A stretch of 64,000 nt of DNA from Ramlibacter tataouinensis (GCF_001580455.1 NZ_CP010951.1:496001-560000), one strand, 5' to 3'; counted from the stretch's first letter, positions 26,040 to 39,082 are shown. Notes: generated by a model from the sequence alone, not told the origin. A program made the numbers and translations.

Positions 26040-28174
26040 GCCAGCGCTCCTTCCTTCGGCGCGCGCGTGGCCAGCGCGTCGGCCGTGAGCTGCAGCGCCG
26101 GCGCCCGGCGCACGATGCCGTCGAGCTGGTAGATCGCGGCGCTGACGGGCGCCTTGCCATCGCCGGACAGCTCGATCGCAGCGGAAGTGGCGTTGTTCAG
26201 GCGGCTGCCCTGCACGAAGGCTTCCTTGGCATCCTGTGCGCCGCGGGCAGCGGCGAGCACGTCCTGGGCCGATTCGTAGTCGAAGCCGGAAAGGCCCAGC
26301 ATGTTGCCCAGCACCCGCAGCACCTTCCATCCGGGACGGGTTTCGCCCAGCGGCTTGACCACGGCGTGGAAGCCTTGCACCCGGCCTTCGGCATTGACGA
26401 AGCTGCCGGGCGTCTCAGTCCACGGAGAGATCGGCAGCAGCACGTCGCTGAAGGCCATGTTGGCCTTGAATGGGCTGAGCGTGATGACCATCTCGGACCG
26501 GTCCAGCGCGGCGGCGGCCTGGCTGCCGGCGGCGGAATCGAACTCGGGTTCGTTGTTCAGCAGGATCAAGGCCTTGAGGCCGCCGGCCAGCATCTGGCTG
26601 GCGTTCAGGCCGCCTGCGCCCGGGACGGCGCCGACCAGCTGCGCGCCGACGGTGTTGGCGGCCTCGGTCAGGTAGCCGACGGTGGCGCCGGTCTGCGCGC
26701 CGATCCAGTTCGCCAGCGCCAGCAGCGCCGAGGCACTCGCGTGGTGCGCGGCCGCGTTGCCCAACAGGATCGCCTTGCGCTCACCGGAGAGCAGCGCGGC
26801 GGCCAGCGCCTTGGCCGCATCCGTCGCCGTGCCCTGGGCCGGAGCCTGCACGCCCTTGGCCGCGCCCACGGCCGCGGCCACGTCAGCCAGCGCCTGCGCC
26901 CATTGCGCAGGCGGCACGATGGCCTGGGCGGCGATGGGCATCGCCCAGTCGTTGTCCTTGTCGTGGATCACCGCCACCCGCGCGCCGCGGCGCACCGCCG
27001 CGCGCACCCGCAGCGCGAACAGCGGATGGTCCTTGCGCAGGTTGGAGCCCACCACCAGCGCGCCCTGCAGGCGCGACAGCGAGGCGATTGGGGTGCCGAG
27101 CCAGCGCACGCCTTCGGCCGGCGCGAACTGCGCGTGGCGCAGGCGATGGTCGATGTTCTCGCTGCCCAGCGCATTCACCAGCTGCTTGGCGAGGAACAGC
27201 TCCTCCACCGTGCTGTGCGGACTGACCAGCGCGCCGATGCTCTTGGCGCCGTGCTCGGCGCGGACGTTCTTCAGGCCGTTGGCGACGTATTCGAGCGCCG
27301 TCTGCCAGTCCACCGACTTCCATTCGCCGCCCTGCTTGAGCATGGGCGTGGTCAAGCGGCTGTCCTCGTTGAGCGCTTCGTAGGAGAAGCGGTCGCGGTC
27401 GGCCAGCCAGCACTCGTTGACGTCCTCGTTCTCCAGCGGCAGCACGCGCAGGACCTTGTTGTTCTTGACCTGCACGATCAGGTTGGCGCCGGTGGAATCG
27501 TGCGGGCTGACCGACTTGCGCCGCGACAGCTCCCACGGGCGGGCGCTGTAGCGGAACGGCTTGCTGGTCAGCGCGCCCACCGGGCACAGGTCGATCATGT
27601 TGCCCGAGACCTCGGAGTCCACCGTGTCGCCCAGCACCGTGGTGATCTCGCTGTGTTCGCCGCGATGGATCATTCCCAGTTCCATCACGCCGCCCACTTC
27701 CTGGCCGAAGCGCACGCAGCGGGTGCAGTGGATGCAGCGGCTCATCTCCTCCATGGAGATCAGCGGGCCGACATCCTTGTGCAACACCACGCGCTTTTCT
27801 TCCTCGTAGCGCGAGGCCGACGCGCCGTATCCGACGGCCAGGTCCTGCAGCTGGCACTCGCCGCCCTGGTCGCAGATCGGGCAGTCCAGCGGGTGGTTGA
27901 TCAGCAGGAACTCCATCACCGACTTCTGTGCCTTGATCGCCTTGTCGCTGCGCGTGCGCACGATCATCCCGTTGGTCACCGGGGTGGCGCAGGCAGGCAT
28001 CGGCTTGGGCGCCTTTTCGACGTCCACCAGGCACATGCGGCAGTTCGCCGCGATGGAAAGCTTCTTGTGGTAGCAGAAATGCGGGATATAGGTGCCGGCC
28101 TTGTCGGCCGCATGCATCACCATGCTGCCCTCGGCGACCTGTACCTTCTTTCCGTCGAGTTCGATTTCAATCAT
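26036..28174 (-). CDS. nuoG: NADH-quinone oxidoreductase subunit G
   Basis: NuoG is the largest peripheral-arm subunit, 712 residues. The N-terminal [2Fe-2S] domain has cysteines in [18 protein letters not shown] and PMPAC. The His/Cys-ligated 4Fe-4S cluster lies in [15 protein letters not shown] near residue 95, and further ligands are in CIHCTRC and CPVGAL. A degenerate molybdopterin oxidoreductase domain follows. It lacks the 200-residue extension of E. coli NuoG (908 residues), as usual for betaproteobacteria. It begins 3 bases after nuoF and overlaps nuoH by four. Confidence 0.97.
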   Translation of the reverse strand: MIEIELDGKKVQVAEGSMVMHAADKAGTYIPHFCYHKKLSIAANCRMCLVDVEKAPKPMPACATPVTNGMIVRTRSDKAIKAQKSVMEFLLINHPLDCPICDQGGECQLQDLAVGYGASASRYEEEKRVVLHKDVGPLISMEEMSRCIHCTRCVRFGQEVGGVMELGMIHRGEHSEITTVLGDTVDSEVSGNMIDLCPVGALTSKPFRYSARPWELSRRKSVSPHDSTGANLIVQVKNNKVLRVLPLENEDVNECWLADRDRFSYEALNEDSRLTTPMLKQGGEWKSVDWQTALEYVANGLKNVRAEHGAKSIGALVSPHSTVEELFLAKQLVNALGSENIDHRLRHAQFAPAEGVRWLGTPIASLSRLQGALVVGSNLRKDHPLFALRVRAAVRRGARVAVIHDKDNDWAMPIAAQAIVPPAQWAQALADVAAAVGAAKGVQAPAQGTATDAAKALAAALLSGERKAILLGNAAAHHASASALLALANWIGAQTGATVGYLTEAANTVGAQLVGAVPGAGGLNASQMLAGGLKALILLNNEPEFDSAAGSQAAAALDRSEMVITLSPFKANMAFSDVLLPISPWTETPGSFVNAEGRVQGFHAVVKPLGETRPGWKVLRVLGNMLGLSGFDYESAQDVLAAARGAQDAKEAFVQGSRLNNATSAAIELSGDGKAPVSAAIYQLDGIVRRAPALQLTADALATRAPKEGALA

Positions 28175-28177
28175 GGC

Positions 28178-29572
28178 TTAAGCGCTCCGCGCTTCCGTGC
28201 TCACCCTCTTCTCCTGGGAAGAGGCCGCGGTCGGGGTGGAGGCACCGGCTGTCCTGGAGGCGGCCGCGATCTTCGCCTCGAACTCGTGCCTGAAATGCTT
28301 GAGCATGGCGCGCACCGGCATCGCGGCGGCATCGCCCAGCGCGCAGATGGTGCGGCCCTGGATGTTGTCGGCCACCGAATCCAGCAGGGCCAGGTCGCCG
28401 GCCTTGCCATGCCCGTTGTGGATGCGGTCGACCACGCGCCACATCCAGCCCGTGCCCTCGCGGCAGGGCGTGCACTGGCCGCAGGACTCGTGCATGTAGA
28501 AGTAGGACAGGCGCAGCAGCGACTCCACCATGTCGCGCGTCTCGTCCATCACGATGACGGCGCCCGAGCCCAGCATGGAGCCGGCCTTGGCGATGGAGTC
28601 GTAGTCCATCGTGCAGTTCATCATGATGTCGGCCGGCAGGACCGGCGCCGACGACCCGCCGGGGATCACCCCCTTGAGCTTGCGCCCGCCGCGCACGCCG
28701 CCGCACAGCTCGAGCAGCTTGGAGAAGGGCGTGCCCAGCGGGATTTCGTAGTTGCCGGGCATCTCGACGTCGCCCGAGACCGAGAAGATCTTGGTGCCGC
28801 CGTTGTTCGGCTTGCCGCAATCGAGGTAGGCCTGGCCGCCGTTGCGGATGATCCAGGGCACCGCCGCGAACGTCTCGGTGTTGTTGATCGTGGTCGGCTT
28901 GCCGTACAGGCCGAAGCTCGCCGGGAACGGCGGCTTGAAGCGCGGCTGGCCCTTCTTGCCTTCCAGCGATTCGAGCAGCGCGGTTTCCTCGCCGCAGATG
29001 TAGGCGCCGAAGCCATGGAAGGCGTGCAGCTGGAAGCTGAAGCTGCTGCCCAGGATGTTGTTGCCCAGGTAGCCGGCGGCACGCGCCTCTTCCAACGCTT
29101 CCTCGAAGCGGTCGTAAGTCTGGAAGATCTCGCCGTGGATGTAGTTGTAGCCCACCGAGATGCCCATCGCGTAGGCCGCGATGATCATCCCCTCGATGAC
29201 GATGTGCGGGTTGAACTGCAGGATGTCGCGGTCCTTGCAGGTGCCGGGCTCGCCCTCGTCGGAATTGCACACCAGGTACTTCTGCCCGGGGAACTGGCGC
29301 GGCATGAAGCTCCACTTCAGGCCGGTGGGAAAGCCGGCGCCGCCGCGGCCGCGCAGGGCCGATTCCTTGACGGTGGCGATCACCTGGTCGGAGGTGAGGC
29401 CCTCCGACAGGATCTTGCGCAAGGCCTTGTAGCCGTCGCGCGCCTCGTAGTCCTTCAGGCGCCAGTTGGTGCCGTTCAGTCCGGTGTAGATCTGCGGGTC
29501 GATGTGGCGGTCGTGAAAGCAGGTCTGGACGCCGGTGGCCTGGAACTGCGAGAGAACTTGCTGCGGCGTCAT
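28178..29572 (-). CDS. nuoF: NADH-quinone oxidoreductase subunit F
   Basis: NuoF binds FMN and NADH and carries cluster N3; it has 464 residues. [17 protein letters not shown] near residue 67 is the FMN/NADH site, [14 protein letters not shown] follows, and [15 protein letters not shown] near 355 gives the 4Fe-4S cysteines. The last 30 or so residues ([18 protein letters not shown]) are a low-complexity tail beyond the usual domain end. ATG 29572 shares its first base with the nuoE stop (TGATG), so translation is coupled. Confidence 0.97.
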   Translation of the reverse strand: MTPQQVLSQFQATGVQTCFHDRHIDPQIYTGLNGTNWRLKDYEARDGYKALRKILSEGLTSDQVIATVKESALRGRGGAGFPTGLKWSFMPRQFPGQKYLVCNSDEGEPGTCKDRDILQFNPHIVIEGMIIAAYAMGISVGYNYIHGEIFQTYDRFEEALEEARAAGYLGNNILGSSFSFQLHAFHGFGAYICGEETALLESLEGKKGQPRFKPPFPASFGLYGKPTTINNTETFAAVPWIIRNGGQAYLDCGKPNNGGTKIFSVSGDVEMPGNYEIPLGTPFSKLLELCGGVRGGRKLKGVIPGGSSAPVLPADIMMNCTMDYDSIAKAGSMLGSGAVIVMDETRDMVESLLRLSYFYMHESCGQCTPCREGTGWMWRVVDRIHNGHGKAGDLALLDSVADNIQGRTICALGDAAAMPVRAMLKHFRHEFEAKIAAASRTAGASTPTAASSQEKRVSTEARSA

Positions 29573-30063
29573 CACGATTGACCCTCCGCGGCACGCAAGC
29601 CATCGACCAGCTGGTCGAGCTTTTCGTTGCTCATGAAGCTGCACATGGTGCGGTCGTTGACCAGCATCACCGGCGAGTCGGCGCAGGCACCCAGGCACTC
29701 GCATTGCTGCAGCGTGAACAGGCCGTCGGCCGTGGTCTCGCCCATGGCGATGCCCAGCTTCTTCTCCAGGTGGTGCAGCGCCTTGGCGCCGTCGCGCAAC
29801 TGGCACGGCAGGTTGGTGCACACGTTGAGCTTGTACTTGCCCACCGGGTGCTGGTTGTACATGTTGTAGAAGGTGGTGACCTCGTGCACCGCGATCGGCG
29901 CCATCCCGAGGTAGTCGGCCACTTCCTTTTCCGCTTCCCGGCTGACGTGCCCGAGCTCCTGCTGCACGATCGCCAGGCAAGCCATCACGGCGGACTGCTT
30001 CTGGTCGGCCGGGTACTTGGCCACTTCCCTGGCGAAGCGGGCCTTGGTGGTTTCAGAAATCAT
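29572..30063 (-). CDS. nuoE: NADH-quinone oxidoreductase subunit E
   Basis: NuoE is a thioredoxin-fold [2Fe-2S] subunit (cluster N1a), 163 residues. The helical start is followed by [19 protein letters not shown], and the cluster ligands lie in [10 protein letters not shown] and [14 protein letters not shown], four cysteines in the usual spacing. The ATG at 30063 overlaps the nuoD stop by four bases. The gene is in frame with a longer open stretch that lies inside nuoD and is not used. Confidence 0.97.
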   Translation of the reverse strand: MISETTKARFAREVAKYPADQKQSAVMACLAIVQQELGHVSREAEKEVADYLGMAPIAVHEVTTFYNMYNQHPVGKYKLNVCTNLPCQLRDGAKALHHLEKKLGIAMGETTADGLFTLQQCECLGACADSPVMLVNDRTMCSFMSNEKLDQLVDGLRAAEGQS

Positions 30064-31313
30064 CGATCGATCTCCCCGAACACGATGTCCATCGTGCCGA
30101 TGACCGCGACGGCGTCGGCGATCATGTGGCCGCGCGACATTTCGTCCATCGCGGCGAGGTGGGCAAAACCAGGGGCACGGATCTTCAGGCGGTACGGCTT
30201 GTTGGCGCCGTCGCTCACGATGTAGATGCCGAATTCGCCCTTGGGATGTTCGACGGCGGCGTAGGACTCGCCCTCGGGAACGCGCATGCCTTCCGAGAAG
30301 AGCTTGAAATGGTGGATCAACTCCTCCATGTTGGCCTTCATGGACTCGCGGTCCGGCGGCGCCACCTTGTGGTTGTCGGTGATCACCGGGCCGGGATTGG
30401 CACGCAGCCAGGCCACGCACTGCTGGATGATCTTGTTGGCCTCGCGCAGCTCCTGCACGCGCACCAGGTAGCGGTCGTAGCTGTCGCCGGTCTTGCCGAG
30501 CGGGATGTCGAAGTCCATCTTGTCGTAGACCTCGTAGGGCTGCTTCTTGCGCAGGTCCCAGGCCACCCCCGAGCCGCGCAGCATCGGGCCGGTGAAGCCC
30601 AGGTTCAGCGCCCGCTCCGGCGACACAACGCCGATGCCCACCGTGCGCTGCTTCCAGATGCGGTTTTCGGTCAGCAGCGTCTCGTACTCGTCGACGTACT
30701 TGGGGAAGCGCTTGGTGAAGGCCTCGATGAAGTCCAGCAGGCTGCCTTGCCTGTCTTCATTGAGCCTGTCGATGGCGCGCTGGTTCTTGACCTTGCTGGC
30801 CTGGTACTGCGGCATGCTGTCCGGCAGGTCGCGGTAGACGCCGCCCGGACGGAAATAGGCCGCGTGCATGCGCGCGCCCGACACCGCCTCGTACATGTCG
30901 AACAGGTCTTCCCGCTCGCGGAAGCAGTAGATCAGCATGTTCATCGCGCCGCAGTCCAGGCCATGCGCGCCGAGCCACAGCAGGTGGTTCAGCAGGCGCG
31001 TGATCTCGGAGAACATGACGCGGATGTACTTTGCGCGGACCGGCACCTCCAGGCCCAGGAGCTTCTCGATCGCCAGGCAGTACGCGTGCTCGTTGCACAT
31101 CATCGAGACGTAGTCCAGGCGGTCCATGTAGGGCAGCGTCTGGATGTAGGTGCGGGTCTCGGCGAGTTTTTCGGTGGCGCGGTGCAGCAGGCCGATGTGC
31201 GGGTCGGCGCGCTGGATCACTTCACCGTCCAGCTCGAGCACCAGGCGCAGCACGCCGTGCGCCGCCGGGTGCTGCGGGCCGAAGTTGAGGGTGTAGTTCT
31301 TGATTTCTGCCAT
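30060..31313 (-). CDS. nuoD: NADH-quinone oxidoreductase subunit D
   Basis: NuoD is the 49-kDa-type subunit at the quinone pocket, descended from NiFe-hydrogenase large subunits, 417 residues. The start [19 protein letters not shown] contains the conserved quinone-site histidine region. [14 protein letters not shown] and the C-terminal [19 protein letters not shown] as [15 protein letters not shown] are standard. It lies 24 bases after nuoC and overlaps nuoE by four. NuoC and NuoD are separate here, unlike the fused NuoCD of E. coli. Confidence 0.98.
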   Translation of the reverse strand: MAEIKNYTLNFGPQHPAAHGVLRLVLELDGEVIQRADPHIGLLHRATEKLAETRTYIQTLPYMDRLDYVSMMCNEHAYCLAIEKLLGLEVPVRAKYIRVMFSEITRLLNHLLWLGAHGLDCGAMNMLIYCFREREDLFDMYEAVSGARMHAAYFRPGGVYRDLPDSMPQYQASKVKNQRAIDRLNEDRQGSLLDFIEAFTKRFPKYVDEYETLLTENRIWKQRTVGIGVVSPERALNLGFTGPMLRGSGVAWDLRKKQPYEVYDKMDFDIPLGKTGDSYDRYLVRVQELREANKIIQQCVAWLRANPGPVITDNHKVAPPDRESMKANMEELIHHFKLFSEGMRVPEGESYAAVEHPKGEFGIYIVSDGANKPYRLKIRAPGFAHLAAMDEMSRGHMIADAVAVIGTMDIVFGEIDR

Positions 31314-31337
31314 GGCGTTGCCCAGAGCGCTAGGCGC

Positions 31338-31952
31338 TCACTGCAGCTCCCCGTAGTTGTCCTCGCGGATGATCCGCGGCGTGATCTCGCGCGGCTCGAT
31401 GGTCACGGGCTGGTAGATGACGCGCTGGCGCTCCGCGTCGTAGCGCATCTCCGTGTAGCCGGAGACGGGGAAATCCTTGCGGAACGGGTGGCCGATGAAG
31501 CCGTAGTCGGTCAGGATGCGGCGCAGGTCGCTGTGCCCCTCGAACACGATCCCGTACAGGTCGAAGGCCTCGCGCTCGAACCAGTTGGCCGAGTTCCACA
31601 GCGGCGTCACCGAGTCGACCACCGGCAGGTCGTCGTCGGCCAGGAACACCTTCAGGCGCACGCGCTGGTTCAGGCTCACGGACAGCAGGTGCGAGACCAC
31701 GGCATAGCGCGGGCCGTCCCACTCGCCGTTGCCATAGCCGGAGTAGTCCACGCCGCACAGGTCGAGCAGCTGCTCGAAGCGGCAGCCGGGCGCGTCGCGC
31801 AATGCCTTGGCGGCGGCCAGGTAGTTGTCCGGCGCGACCGTGACGGTCACCTCGCCGACGCTCAGGTCGACGCGCTTGGCCAGGGGGCCCAGGACGGTGG
31901 TGACGGTTTGCTGGAGAGCAGCCGGGTCGACGGCGAAAGCGGTGGTCGTCAT
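31338..31952 (-). CDS. nuoC: NADH-quinone oxidoreductase subunit C
   Basis: NuoC is the 30-kDa-type hydrophilic subunit that packs on NuoD, 204 residues. The conserved part reads [18 protein letters not shown] near residue 123 and [19 protein letters not shown] near 143. The N-terminal 35 residues are variable. The ATG is 4 bases after the nuoB stop and the stop is 24 bases before nuoD. Confidence 0.97.
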   Translation of the reverse strand: MTTTAFAVDPAALQQTVTTVLGPLAKRVDLSVGEVTVTVAPDNYLAAAKALRDAPGCRFEQLLDLCGVDYSGYGNGEWDGPRYAVVSHLLSVSLNQRVRLKVFLADDDLPVVDSVTPLWNSANWFEREAFDLYGIVFEGHSDLRRILTDYGFIGHPFRKDFPVSGYTEMRYDAERQRVIYQPVTIEPREITPRIIREDNYGELQ

Positions 31953-31956
31953 CGCG

Positions 31957-32436
31957 TCAGGCCCTCGCGATCGTCTGGGTGCGGCGGATCTTCTGCTGCA
32001 GCTGGATGATCCCGTAGAGCAGGGCTTCGGCGGTCGGCGGGCAGCCGGGCACGTAGACGTCCACCGGCACGATGCGGTCGCAGCCGCGCACCACCGAATA
32101 GCTGTAGTGGTAGTAGCCGCCGCCGTTGGCGCACGAGCCCATGGACAGCACCCAGCGCGGCTCGGGCATCTGGTCGTAGACCTTGCGCAGCGCCGGCGCC
32201 ATCTTGTTGCACAGCGTGCCGGCCACGATCATCAGGTCGGACTGGCGCGGGCTGGGCCGGAACAGCATGCCGAAGCGGTCGATGTCGTAGCGCGCGGCGC
32301 CCGCGTGCATCATCTCCACCGCGCAGCATGCAAGGCCGAAAGTCATGGGCCAGAGCGAGCCGGTCTTGGCCCAGTTGATGACGGAGTCCACGGTCGTCGT
32401 GACCAGGCCCTTGTCGAGAATGCCTTCAGTTGCCAT
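31957..32436 (-). CDS. nuoB: NADH-quinone oxidoreductase subunit B
   Basis: NuoB holds the terminal cluster N2 that hands electrons to quinone; it has 159 residues. Cluster ligands are the tandem cysteines in [12 protein letters not shown] and the cysteines in MGSCANGGG and [12 protein letters not shown] chose ATG 32436 ([10 protein letters not shown]), the usual family start; the frame upstream is open to 32499 but adds 21 residues without family support. The gap from nuoA is 32 bases. Confidence 0.97.
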   Translation of the reverse strand: MATEGILDKGLVTTTVDSVINWAKTGSLWPMTFGLACCAVEMMHAGAARYDIDRFGMLFRPSPRQSDLMIVAGTLCNKMAPALRKVYDQMPEPRWVLSMGSCANGGGYYHYSYSVVRGCDRIVPVDVYVPGCPPTAEALLYGIIQLQQKIRRTQTIARA

Positions 32437-32468
32437 GGCGGTTGTCCTGCGCGGCACGTGCCGGGATG

Positions 32469-32840
32469 TCACTCCCAGTCGAGCGCGCCCTTCTTCCATT
32501 CGTAAATGAACCCCACCACGAGAATGGCGAGGAAGATCATCATCGACCAGAAGCCGACCGCGCCGATGTCCTTGAGCGCCACGGCCCAGGGGAAGAGAAA
32601 CGCGATTTCGAGGTCGAACAGGATGAACAGGATGGCCACGAGGTAGTAGCGCACGTCGAATTTCATGCGCGCGTCCTCGAAGGCTTCAAAGCCGCATTCG
32701 TAGGGAGAGTTCTTTGCGGCGTCGGGCTTCTGGAAGCCCAGGAACCGGGCTGCGCCCCAGCCAATCAGCTGCGGGGCAACCCCGACGCCAACCCCGACCA
32801 GGATGAACAGAAGGACAGGCAGGTACTGGTCAAGGTTCAT
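32469..32840 (-). CDS. nuoA: NADH-quinone oxidoreductase subunit A
   Basis: NuoA is a three-helix membrane subunit at the quinone-cavity entrance, 123 residues. The loop [24 protein letters not shown] carries the mobile-loop cysteine (PYECGFE near residue 47), and [15 protein letters not shown] in helix 2 is fully conserved. It is the first gene of the nuo operon and lies 59 bases after the tRNA-Leu gene on the same strand. Confidence 0.97.
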   Translation of the reverse strand: MNLDQYLPVLLFILVGVGVGVAPQLIGWGAARFLGFQKPDAAKNSPYECGFEAFEDARMKFDVRYYLVAILFILFDLEIAFLFPWAVALKDIGAVGFWSMMIFLAILVVGFIYEWKKGALDWE

Positions 32841-32899
32841 CTAGGGGCTCTCGTCACCGCTGGGGCCCGCGGGCATGGCCGCGAGACCGCTTTTTTGTT

Positions 32900-32984
32900 T
32901 GGTGCCGTCGGCGAGACTCGAACTCGCACAGCTTTCGCCACTACCCCCTCAAGATAGCGTGTCTACCAATTTCACCACGACGGC
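32900..32984 (-). tRNA. tRNA-Leu (anticodon GAG)
   Basis: The minus strand folds as a class II tRNA of 85 bases. The acceptor stem GCCGTCG pairs with CGACGGC, followed by A and an encoded CCA. The anticodon arm CTATC-TTGAGGG-GGTAG presents GAG and so reads CUC. A long variable arm and the T arm GCGAGTTCGAGTCTCGC are clear. It sits between secG and nuoA, a common betaproteobacterial order. Confidence 0.95.
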
Positions 32985-33116
32985 GGTTTGCTAACTCGCC
33001 CGGACCGACGCGAGGATTTTTGTGATTTTTGTTGCCGTCCGGACAGCCTAGGAGTTTACCCTGAAACGAAGCTGTTTCGAAGCTGTTGCTTACGAAGCCC
33101 CGTCACTTTAGTCACT

Positions 33117-33527
33117 TCATTTCGTCGGGATCTGCGCAGCCCCTGATGCCGCAGGTGCAGCCGGCGTCGCCGTGGCTCCGGACTGTGCGGGCGCCGCGGT
33201 GCCGGGGATCTGCGCTGCCCCGGAGGCCGCGGGTGCGGGCGGCGGCGCAACGACGGCGCGTTCAAGCACGCTGCCCGATTCGGGGGCCCGCAGGTTGCCG
33301 AAATACGCCAGCGCCAGCGTGCAGATGAAGAACACGGCGGCAAGCACAGCCGTGGTGCGCGAGAGGAAGTTGGCGCTGCCCGAGGCGCCGAAGAGGCTGC
33401 CCGAGGCGCCGCTGCCGAAGGCCGCGCCCATGTCCGCGCCCTTGCCGTGCTGGATGAGGATGAGCCCGATCATGGCCAGCGCGGTCAGCATCTGGGCCGC
33501 GAGGATGATGGTGAGCAATACGTTCAT
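33117..33527 (-). CDS. secG: Preprotein translocase subunit SecG
   Basis: SecG is the small accessory subunit of the SecYEG channel. The 136 residues show two TM segments (VLLTIILAAQMLTALAMIGLIL and TTAVLAAVFFICTLALAYF). Between them is the conserved loop QHGKGADMGAAFGSGASGSLFG in the form GKGADMGAAFGSGASG. The C-terminal 45 residues are an Ala/Pro-rich tail with repeated SGAAQIP, typical of the order. ATG 33527 is chosen because AGGAC precedes it; a GTG four codons upstream is less likely. Confidence 0.94.
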   Translation of the reverse strand: MNVLLTIILAAQMLTALAMIGLILIQHGKGADMGAAFGSGASGSLFGASGSANFLSRTTAVLAAVFFICTLALAYFGNLRAPESGSVLERAVVAPPPAPAASGAAQIPGTAAPAQSGATATPAAPAASGAAQIPTK

Positions 33528-33572
33528 TTGTCCTGTCACTCCTAGGTTTTTTTGTCCGCGCGCCCTGAAAGC

Positions 33573-34316
33573 TCAGACGGCGGCGATGATCTGCAGAAAG
33601 TCCGCGGCCTTCAGCGAGGCGCCGCCGACCAGTCCGCCGTCGATATCCGGCTGAGCCAGCAGCTGCGCGGCATTGCCCGCGTTCATGCTGCCGCCGTAGA
33701 GGATGTGCACGCGCTCGGCATGCCCGGTGGCGGCCTTCAGTTGCGCGCGCAGCAGCGCGTGCACTTCCTGCGCCTGCTCCGGCGTGGCCGTCCTGCCCGT
33801 GCCGATCGCCCACATCGGCTCATACGCGACCACGATCTCGCTGATGCAGTGGCCGTTGACGTGGATCACGGCCGCCAATTGGCGCTTGACCACGTCCTGG
33901 GTCTGGCCGGCTTCGCGCTCGGCGAGGGTTTCGCCCACGCACACGATGGGCGTGACGCCGCCGGCCAGCGCCGCCTTGACCTTTTCGGCCACCAGCGCAT
34001 CGGTCTCCCCGTGGTACTGGCGGCGCTCGGAGTGCCCCACGATCGCGTAGCGCACGCCGAATTCCCTCAGCATGGCCGCGCAGACCTCGCCGGTGTAGGC
34101 GCCCTGCGCGTGCTGCGACACGTCCTGGGCGCCGAGCTCGAGCCGGGTGCCGGCGCGCAGCGCGTTGACCTGCGCCAGGTAGGGCGCCGGCACGCAGACT
34201 GCGACCTCGCAGCGCGCCTCGCCCATCCCCGCGGCCACGGCGCGCACCAGGGCCTCGTTGGCCGCCAGGTTGCCGTTCATCTTCCAGTTGCCGGCGATCA
34301 GCTTGTTTTGAGGCAT
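33573..34316 (-). CDS. tpiA: Triosephosphate isomerase
   Basis: TpiA interconverts glyceraldehyde-3-phosphate and dihydroxyacetone phosphate in glycolysis and gluconeogenesis. The 247 residues form one TIM barrel: active-site lysine in AGNWKMNG, histidine in [12 protein letters not shown] near residue 94, and glutamate in [20 protein letters not shown] as [11 protein letters not shown] near 165. The phosphate loop [10 protein letters not shown] is near 210. It lies between a quinone oxidoreductase gene (12-base gap) and secG (45-base gap). The fourth alanine-rich loop is ordinary. Confidence 0.97.
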   Translation of the reverse strand: MPQNKLIAGNWKMNGNLAANEALVRAVAAGMGEARCEVAVCVPAPYLAQVNALRAGTRLELGAQDVSQHAQGAYTGEVCAAMLREFGVRYAIVGHSERRQYHGETDALVAEKVKAALAGGVTPIVCVGETLAEREAGQTQDVVKRQLAAVIHVNGHCISEIVVAYEPMWAIGTGRTATPEQAQEVHALLRAQLKAATGHAERVHILYGGSMNAGNAAQLLAQPDIDGGLVGGASLKAADFLQIIAAV

Positions 34317-34328
34317 GTTCTTCCGTCT

Positions 34329-35314
34329 CTACCAGGTCAGGACGATCTTGCCGACGTGCTGGTTGGATTCCATCAGCTCGTGGGCTTTGGATGCATCGGC
34401 GGCGGGGAAGGTGCTGTGGATCACGGGCTTGATCTTGCCGCCCTCGATCAGCGGCCACACGTTCTTCTTCAGCGCGGCGGCGATGGCTGCCTTGAAGGCG
34501 ACTGGACGCGGGCGCAGCGTGGAGCCGGTGATCGTCAGGCGGCGGCGCAGCACCAGGCCGGCATTGACTTCACTCTTGGTCCCGCCCTGCACGGCGATGA
34601 TCACCACGCGACCATCCTCGGCCAGGCATTCGAGCTCGCGCGCGACGTAGCCGCCGGCGACCATGTCGAGGATGACGTCCACGCCCTTGCCGCCGGTGAC
34701 TTGCTTCGCCTCCTGGGCGAAATCCTGGGTCTTGTAGTTGATCGCGGCGTCGGCGCCGAGTTTCAGGCAGGCCTGGCACTTGTCGTCGCTGCCCGCGGTG
34801 GCGATCACCTTGCCGGCCCCCAGGGCCTTGGTCATCTGGATGGCAGTCACGCCGATGCCGCTGGTGCCGCCCTGGACCAGGAAGGTCTCGCCCGGCTGCA
34901 GGCGCCCGCGGTCGAACACGTTGCTCCAGACGGTGAAGAAGGTCTCCGGCAAGGAGGCCGCCTCGATGTCCGACAGGCCCTTCGGGACCGGCAGGCACTG
35001 GCCGATGGGCGCGACGCACAGCTCGGCGTAGCCGCCGCCGGCCACCAGCGCGCACACGCGGTCACCCTTCTTGAAGCCGGCCGCGGCCAGTTCCGGGTCG
35101 TCACCACCAACGATCTCGCCCGCCACCTCCAGCCCGGGGATGTCGGAAGCGCCTGGCGGCACCGGATAGTTGCCGGTGCGCTGCAGAACGTCGGGACGGT
35201 TGATCCCGCTGGCCGTGACGCGAATCAACAGCTCACCCGCGGCCGGCACGGGCGCAGGCCGGTCGCCCAGGCGCAGCACGCCGGGCGGGCCGAAGGCGCT
35301 GATCTCGACCGCTT

Positions 35315-35318
<4 letters not shown>
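34329..35318 (-). CDS. NAD(P)H-quinone oxidoreductase, zinc-free MDR family (TP53I3/PIG3-like)
   Basis: This soluble medium-chain reductase of 329 residues belongs to the quinone oxidoreductase/PIG3 branch. The GroES-like N-terminus includes [22 protein letters not shown]. The nucleotide-binding motif is [20 protein letters not shown] with GGTSGIG near residue 149, and residues after it favour NADPH (ATAGSDDKC). No catalytic zinc cysteines are seen. The ATG overlaps the pnp stop by four bases, so it is translated with pnp; this order is frequent in the family Comamonadaceae. The natural quinone is unknown. Confidence 0.9.
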
Positions 35319-37558
<2,240 letters not shown>

Positions 37559-37689
37559 GTTCGACTCTCCTTGTTGTGGTTGGGAGTCGGAGCGACTTGG
37601 CCGAACACGATGCCATTCCAGCAGTGGCCCTTGCGGGGCCGCTCTTGGAATGACACAGCGCGTGGTCGGTTTGGGTCTCTCCGGATGCG

Positions 37690-37725
37690 AAAAACGCCTG
37701 AGCCAGCCTCTTGCTTGCTCAGGCG
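37690..37725 (-). terminator. Intrinsic terminator after rpsO
   Basis: On the minus strand CGCCTGAGC (37725-37717) pairs perfectly with GCTCAGGCG (37703-37695) around a 13-base loop and is followed by five T. It lies 20 bases after the rpsO stop and 131 bases before pnp, so it would reduce read-through into pnp. Confidence 0.85.
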
Positions 37726-37745
37726 CCCTTCATTCAGGCTTGCGC

Positions 37746-38006
37746 TTACTTGCGCAGGCCCAGCTTGCCGATCAGCGCCGTGTAGCGGTCGGCATCCGTG
37801 TCCTTCAGGTACGCCAGCAGGCTCTTGCGGCGGTTCACCATGCGCAGGAGGCCGCGGCGGCCATGGTGGTCCTTGGCGTGGGTCTTGAAGTGCGGGGTGA
37901 GTTCGTTGATGCGGGCAGTCAGCAGCGCGACTTGCACTTCGGGGCTGCCCGTGTCGTTCGCGCCGCGCGCGTTGGCCTTGACGATCTCGGCCTTATTGAT
38001 GCTCAT
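37746..38006 (-). CDS. rpsO: 30S ribosomal protein S15
   Basis: S15 binds 16S rRNA early in small-subunit assembly. The 86-residue product contains the signature region [25 protein letters not shown] in the form [16 protein letters not shown], and [15 protein letters not shown] near residue 20. AAGGA lies 6 bases before ATG 38006. It is followed by a terminator and pnp on the same strand. The length is close to the E. coli protein (89 residues). Confidence 0.96.
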   Translation of the reverse strand: MSINKAEIVKANARGANDTGSPEVQVALLTARINELTPHFKTHAKDHHGRRGLLRMVNRRKSLLAYLKDTDADRYTALIGKLGLRK

Positions 38007-38245
38007 GCGGTTTCCTTGAGTGGTTTTAACTTGCGTTGGGGGCTGGAACTGCCGCCCAACGTGCGCTCCGCAGGATGCGGAACCGCCCATTATAGCCCGC
38101 CTCCCGTTTCACCGCCCCGGAGCTCATGCGCGACAACCCCGGAGGGTGGGCCTGCGCCGCTTCGCCAAAGGGTAACTCTGCAGTTGCATTCCGCAGGCGG
38201 TGCGGGCGATGCCTCATACTAGCCGTCAACGTAAGGGGACTTGAT

Positions 38246-38482
38246 ATGAATGATCGGGCGCAAGAGCTTGCCCTCATGGAAGCTGCAGCGGTAGAGATCG
38301 AATCGCTGGAAGCCGCTGCCGAACGACGCTTCGACCAGGTTTTCGCGAATGCCGAGGCTGCGGGCGAGCCCGAGGCCGCGCTGAAAAGCGAAGAATTCAC
38401 CAGGTGGCTGGCGGCGCGCCGCGACACCGACGCGGCCTGGGGCCGCTGGTCACTCGTGATGTCGCCCGGGCGTCCGGCCTGA
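38246..38482 (+). CDS. Small acidic helical protein of unknown function
   Basis: The 78-residue product starts MNDRAQELALMEAAAVEIES and ends WGRWSLVMSPGRPA. It is rich in Glu and Ala, probably mostly helical with a Trp-containing C-terminus, and has no signal peptide or TM. AAGGGG lies 7 bases before ATG 38246, which supports a real gene; an open frame upstream lacks such a site. It stands alone between rpsO (divergent) and an RRM gene. I do not recognise the family. Confidence 0.65.
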   Translation: MNDRAQELALMEAAAVEIESLEAAAERRFDQVFANAEAAGEPEAALKSEEFTRWLAARRDTDAAWGRWSLVMSPGRPA

Positions 38483-38569
38483 TGACGCAGGGGCCTTCGA
38501 AACAGGCGTGATTGCGCACGCTGTCCAACTCATCTGCAGGGTGTTTCGGACCGCCGCGGCGGTTTGACC

Positions 38570-38713
38570 GATAATACGGGTTGCAGCGCGCGCAGGCGCC
38601 TGCGACTCTCGCGGTGATCGGTCAGTTTTGCCTTTTCGAATGAATCCCATGAATTTGTGATTGCATCCGGGCTCTTTATCGCACCCTAGCTTTCTACTTT
38701 CATGGAGTCCCTC
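38570..38713 (+). promoter_or_regulatory. Promoter -10 box and long leader of the RRM gene
   Basis: GATAAT at 38570-38575 is a good -10 box; no clear -35 box is seen. Transcription from about 38582 would give a leader of about 130 bases before ATG 38714. Long leaders are common for cold-induced RNA-binding proteins, but no specific cold-box is recognised here. Confidence 0.4.
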
Positions 38714-39040
38714 ATGGGCAATCGAATCTACGTGGGCAACCTGCCCTACACTTTCCGCGACAGCGACATGGAACAGGCCTTCAGCCAGTTCGGCACCGTC
38801 AACAGCGTCAAGGTCATGATGGACCGCGACACCGGCCGCTCGAAGGGCTTCGGCTTCGTCGAGATGTCGAGTGACGCGGAGGCCGAGGCCGCAATCCGCG
38901 GCATGAATGGCCAAGAGTACGGCGGCCGCGGTCTCGTGGTGAACGAAGCCCGCCCGATGGAACAGCGCGCGCCCCGCACGGGTGGCGGTGGTTTCGGCGG
39001 CGGCGGTGGTTACGGCGGCGGCGGTCGTCGCTCCTACTAA
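38714..39040 (+). CDS. RRM-domain RNA-binding protein with Gly-rich tail
   Basis: This is a single RNA-recognition motif protein of 108 residues. RNP2 reads RIYVGNL (residues 3-9), RNP1 reads SKGFGFVEM (about 43-51), followed by AIRGMNGQEYGGRGLVVNEA in the form MNGQEYGGRGL. The C-terminal 25 residues are Gly/Arg/Tyr (GGGGFGGGGGYGGGGRRSY). This is the bacterial glycine-rich RRM type, often induced by cold. ATG 38714 is preceded by GGAG with 6 bases between; an in-frame ATG at 38702 lies upstream. It is monocistronic. Confidence 0.92.
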   Translation: MGNRIYVGNLPYTFRDSDMEQAFSQFGTVNSVKVMMDRDTGRSKGFGFVEMSSDAEAEAAIRGMNGQEYGGRGLVVNEARPMEQRAPRTGGGGFGGGGGYGGGGRRSY

Positions 39041-39060
39041 GCCCGTCCAGCGGCTCCAGC

Positions 39061-39082
39061 AGCGCGGGTGGATTCCCGCGCT
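39061..39082 (+). terminator. Hairpin after the RRM gene
   Basis: AGCGCGGG-TGGATT-CCCGCGCT is a perfect 8-bp stem 20 bases after the stop codon. It has no T-run, so it is either a weak terminator or a 3' end stabiliser. The remaining 180 bases before the next stop codon show nothing clear. Confidence 0.45.

Noticed and set aside
26366..29581. 1071-codon open frame antisense to nuoG and nuoF
   Set aside because: Same reason: composition is typical of a GC-rich shadow, with no domain recognisable, and complex I genes occupy the other strand with coupled overlaps.
32985..33116. Short open frames between tRNA-Leu and secG
   Set aside because: They have no ribosome sites or family features and overlap the secG tail. 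The only structure is a short direct repeat of GAAGCTGTT-like bases.
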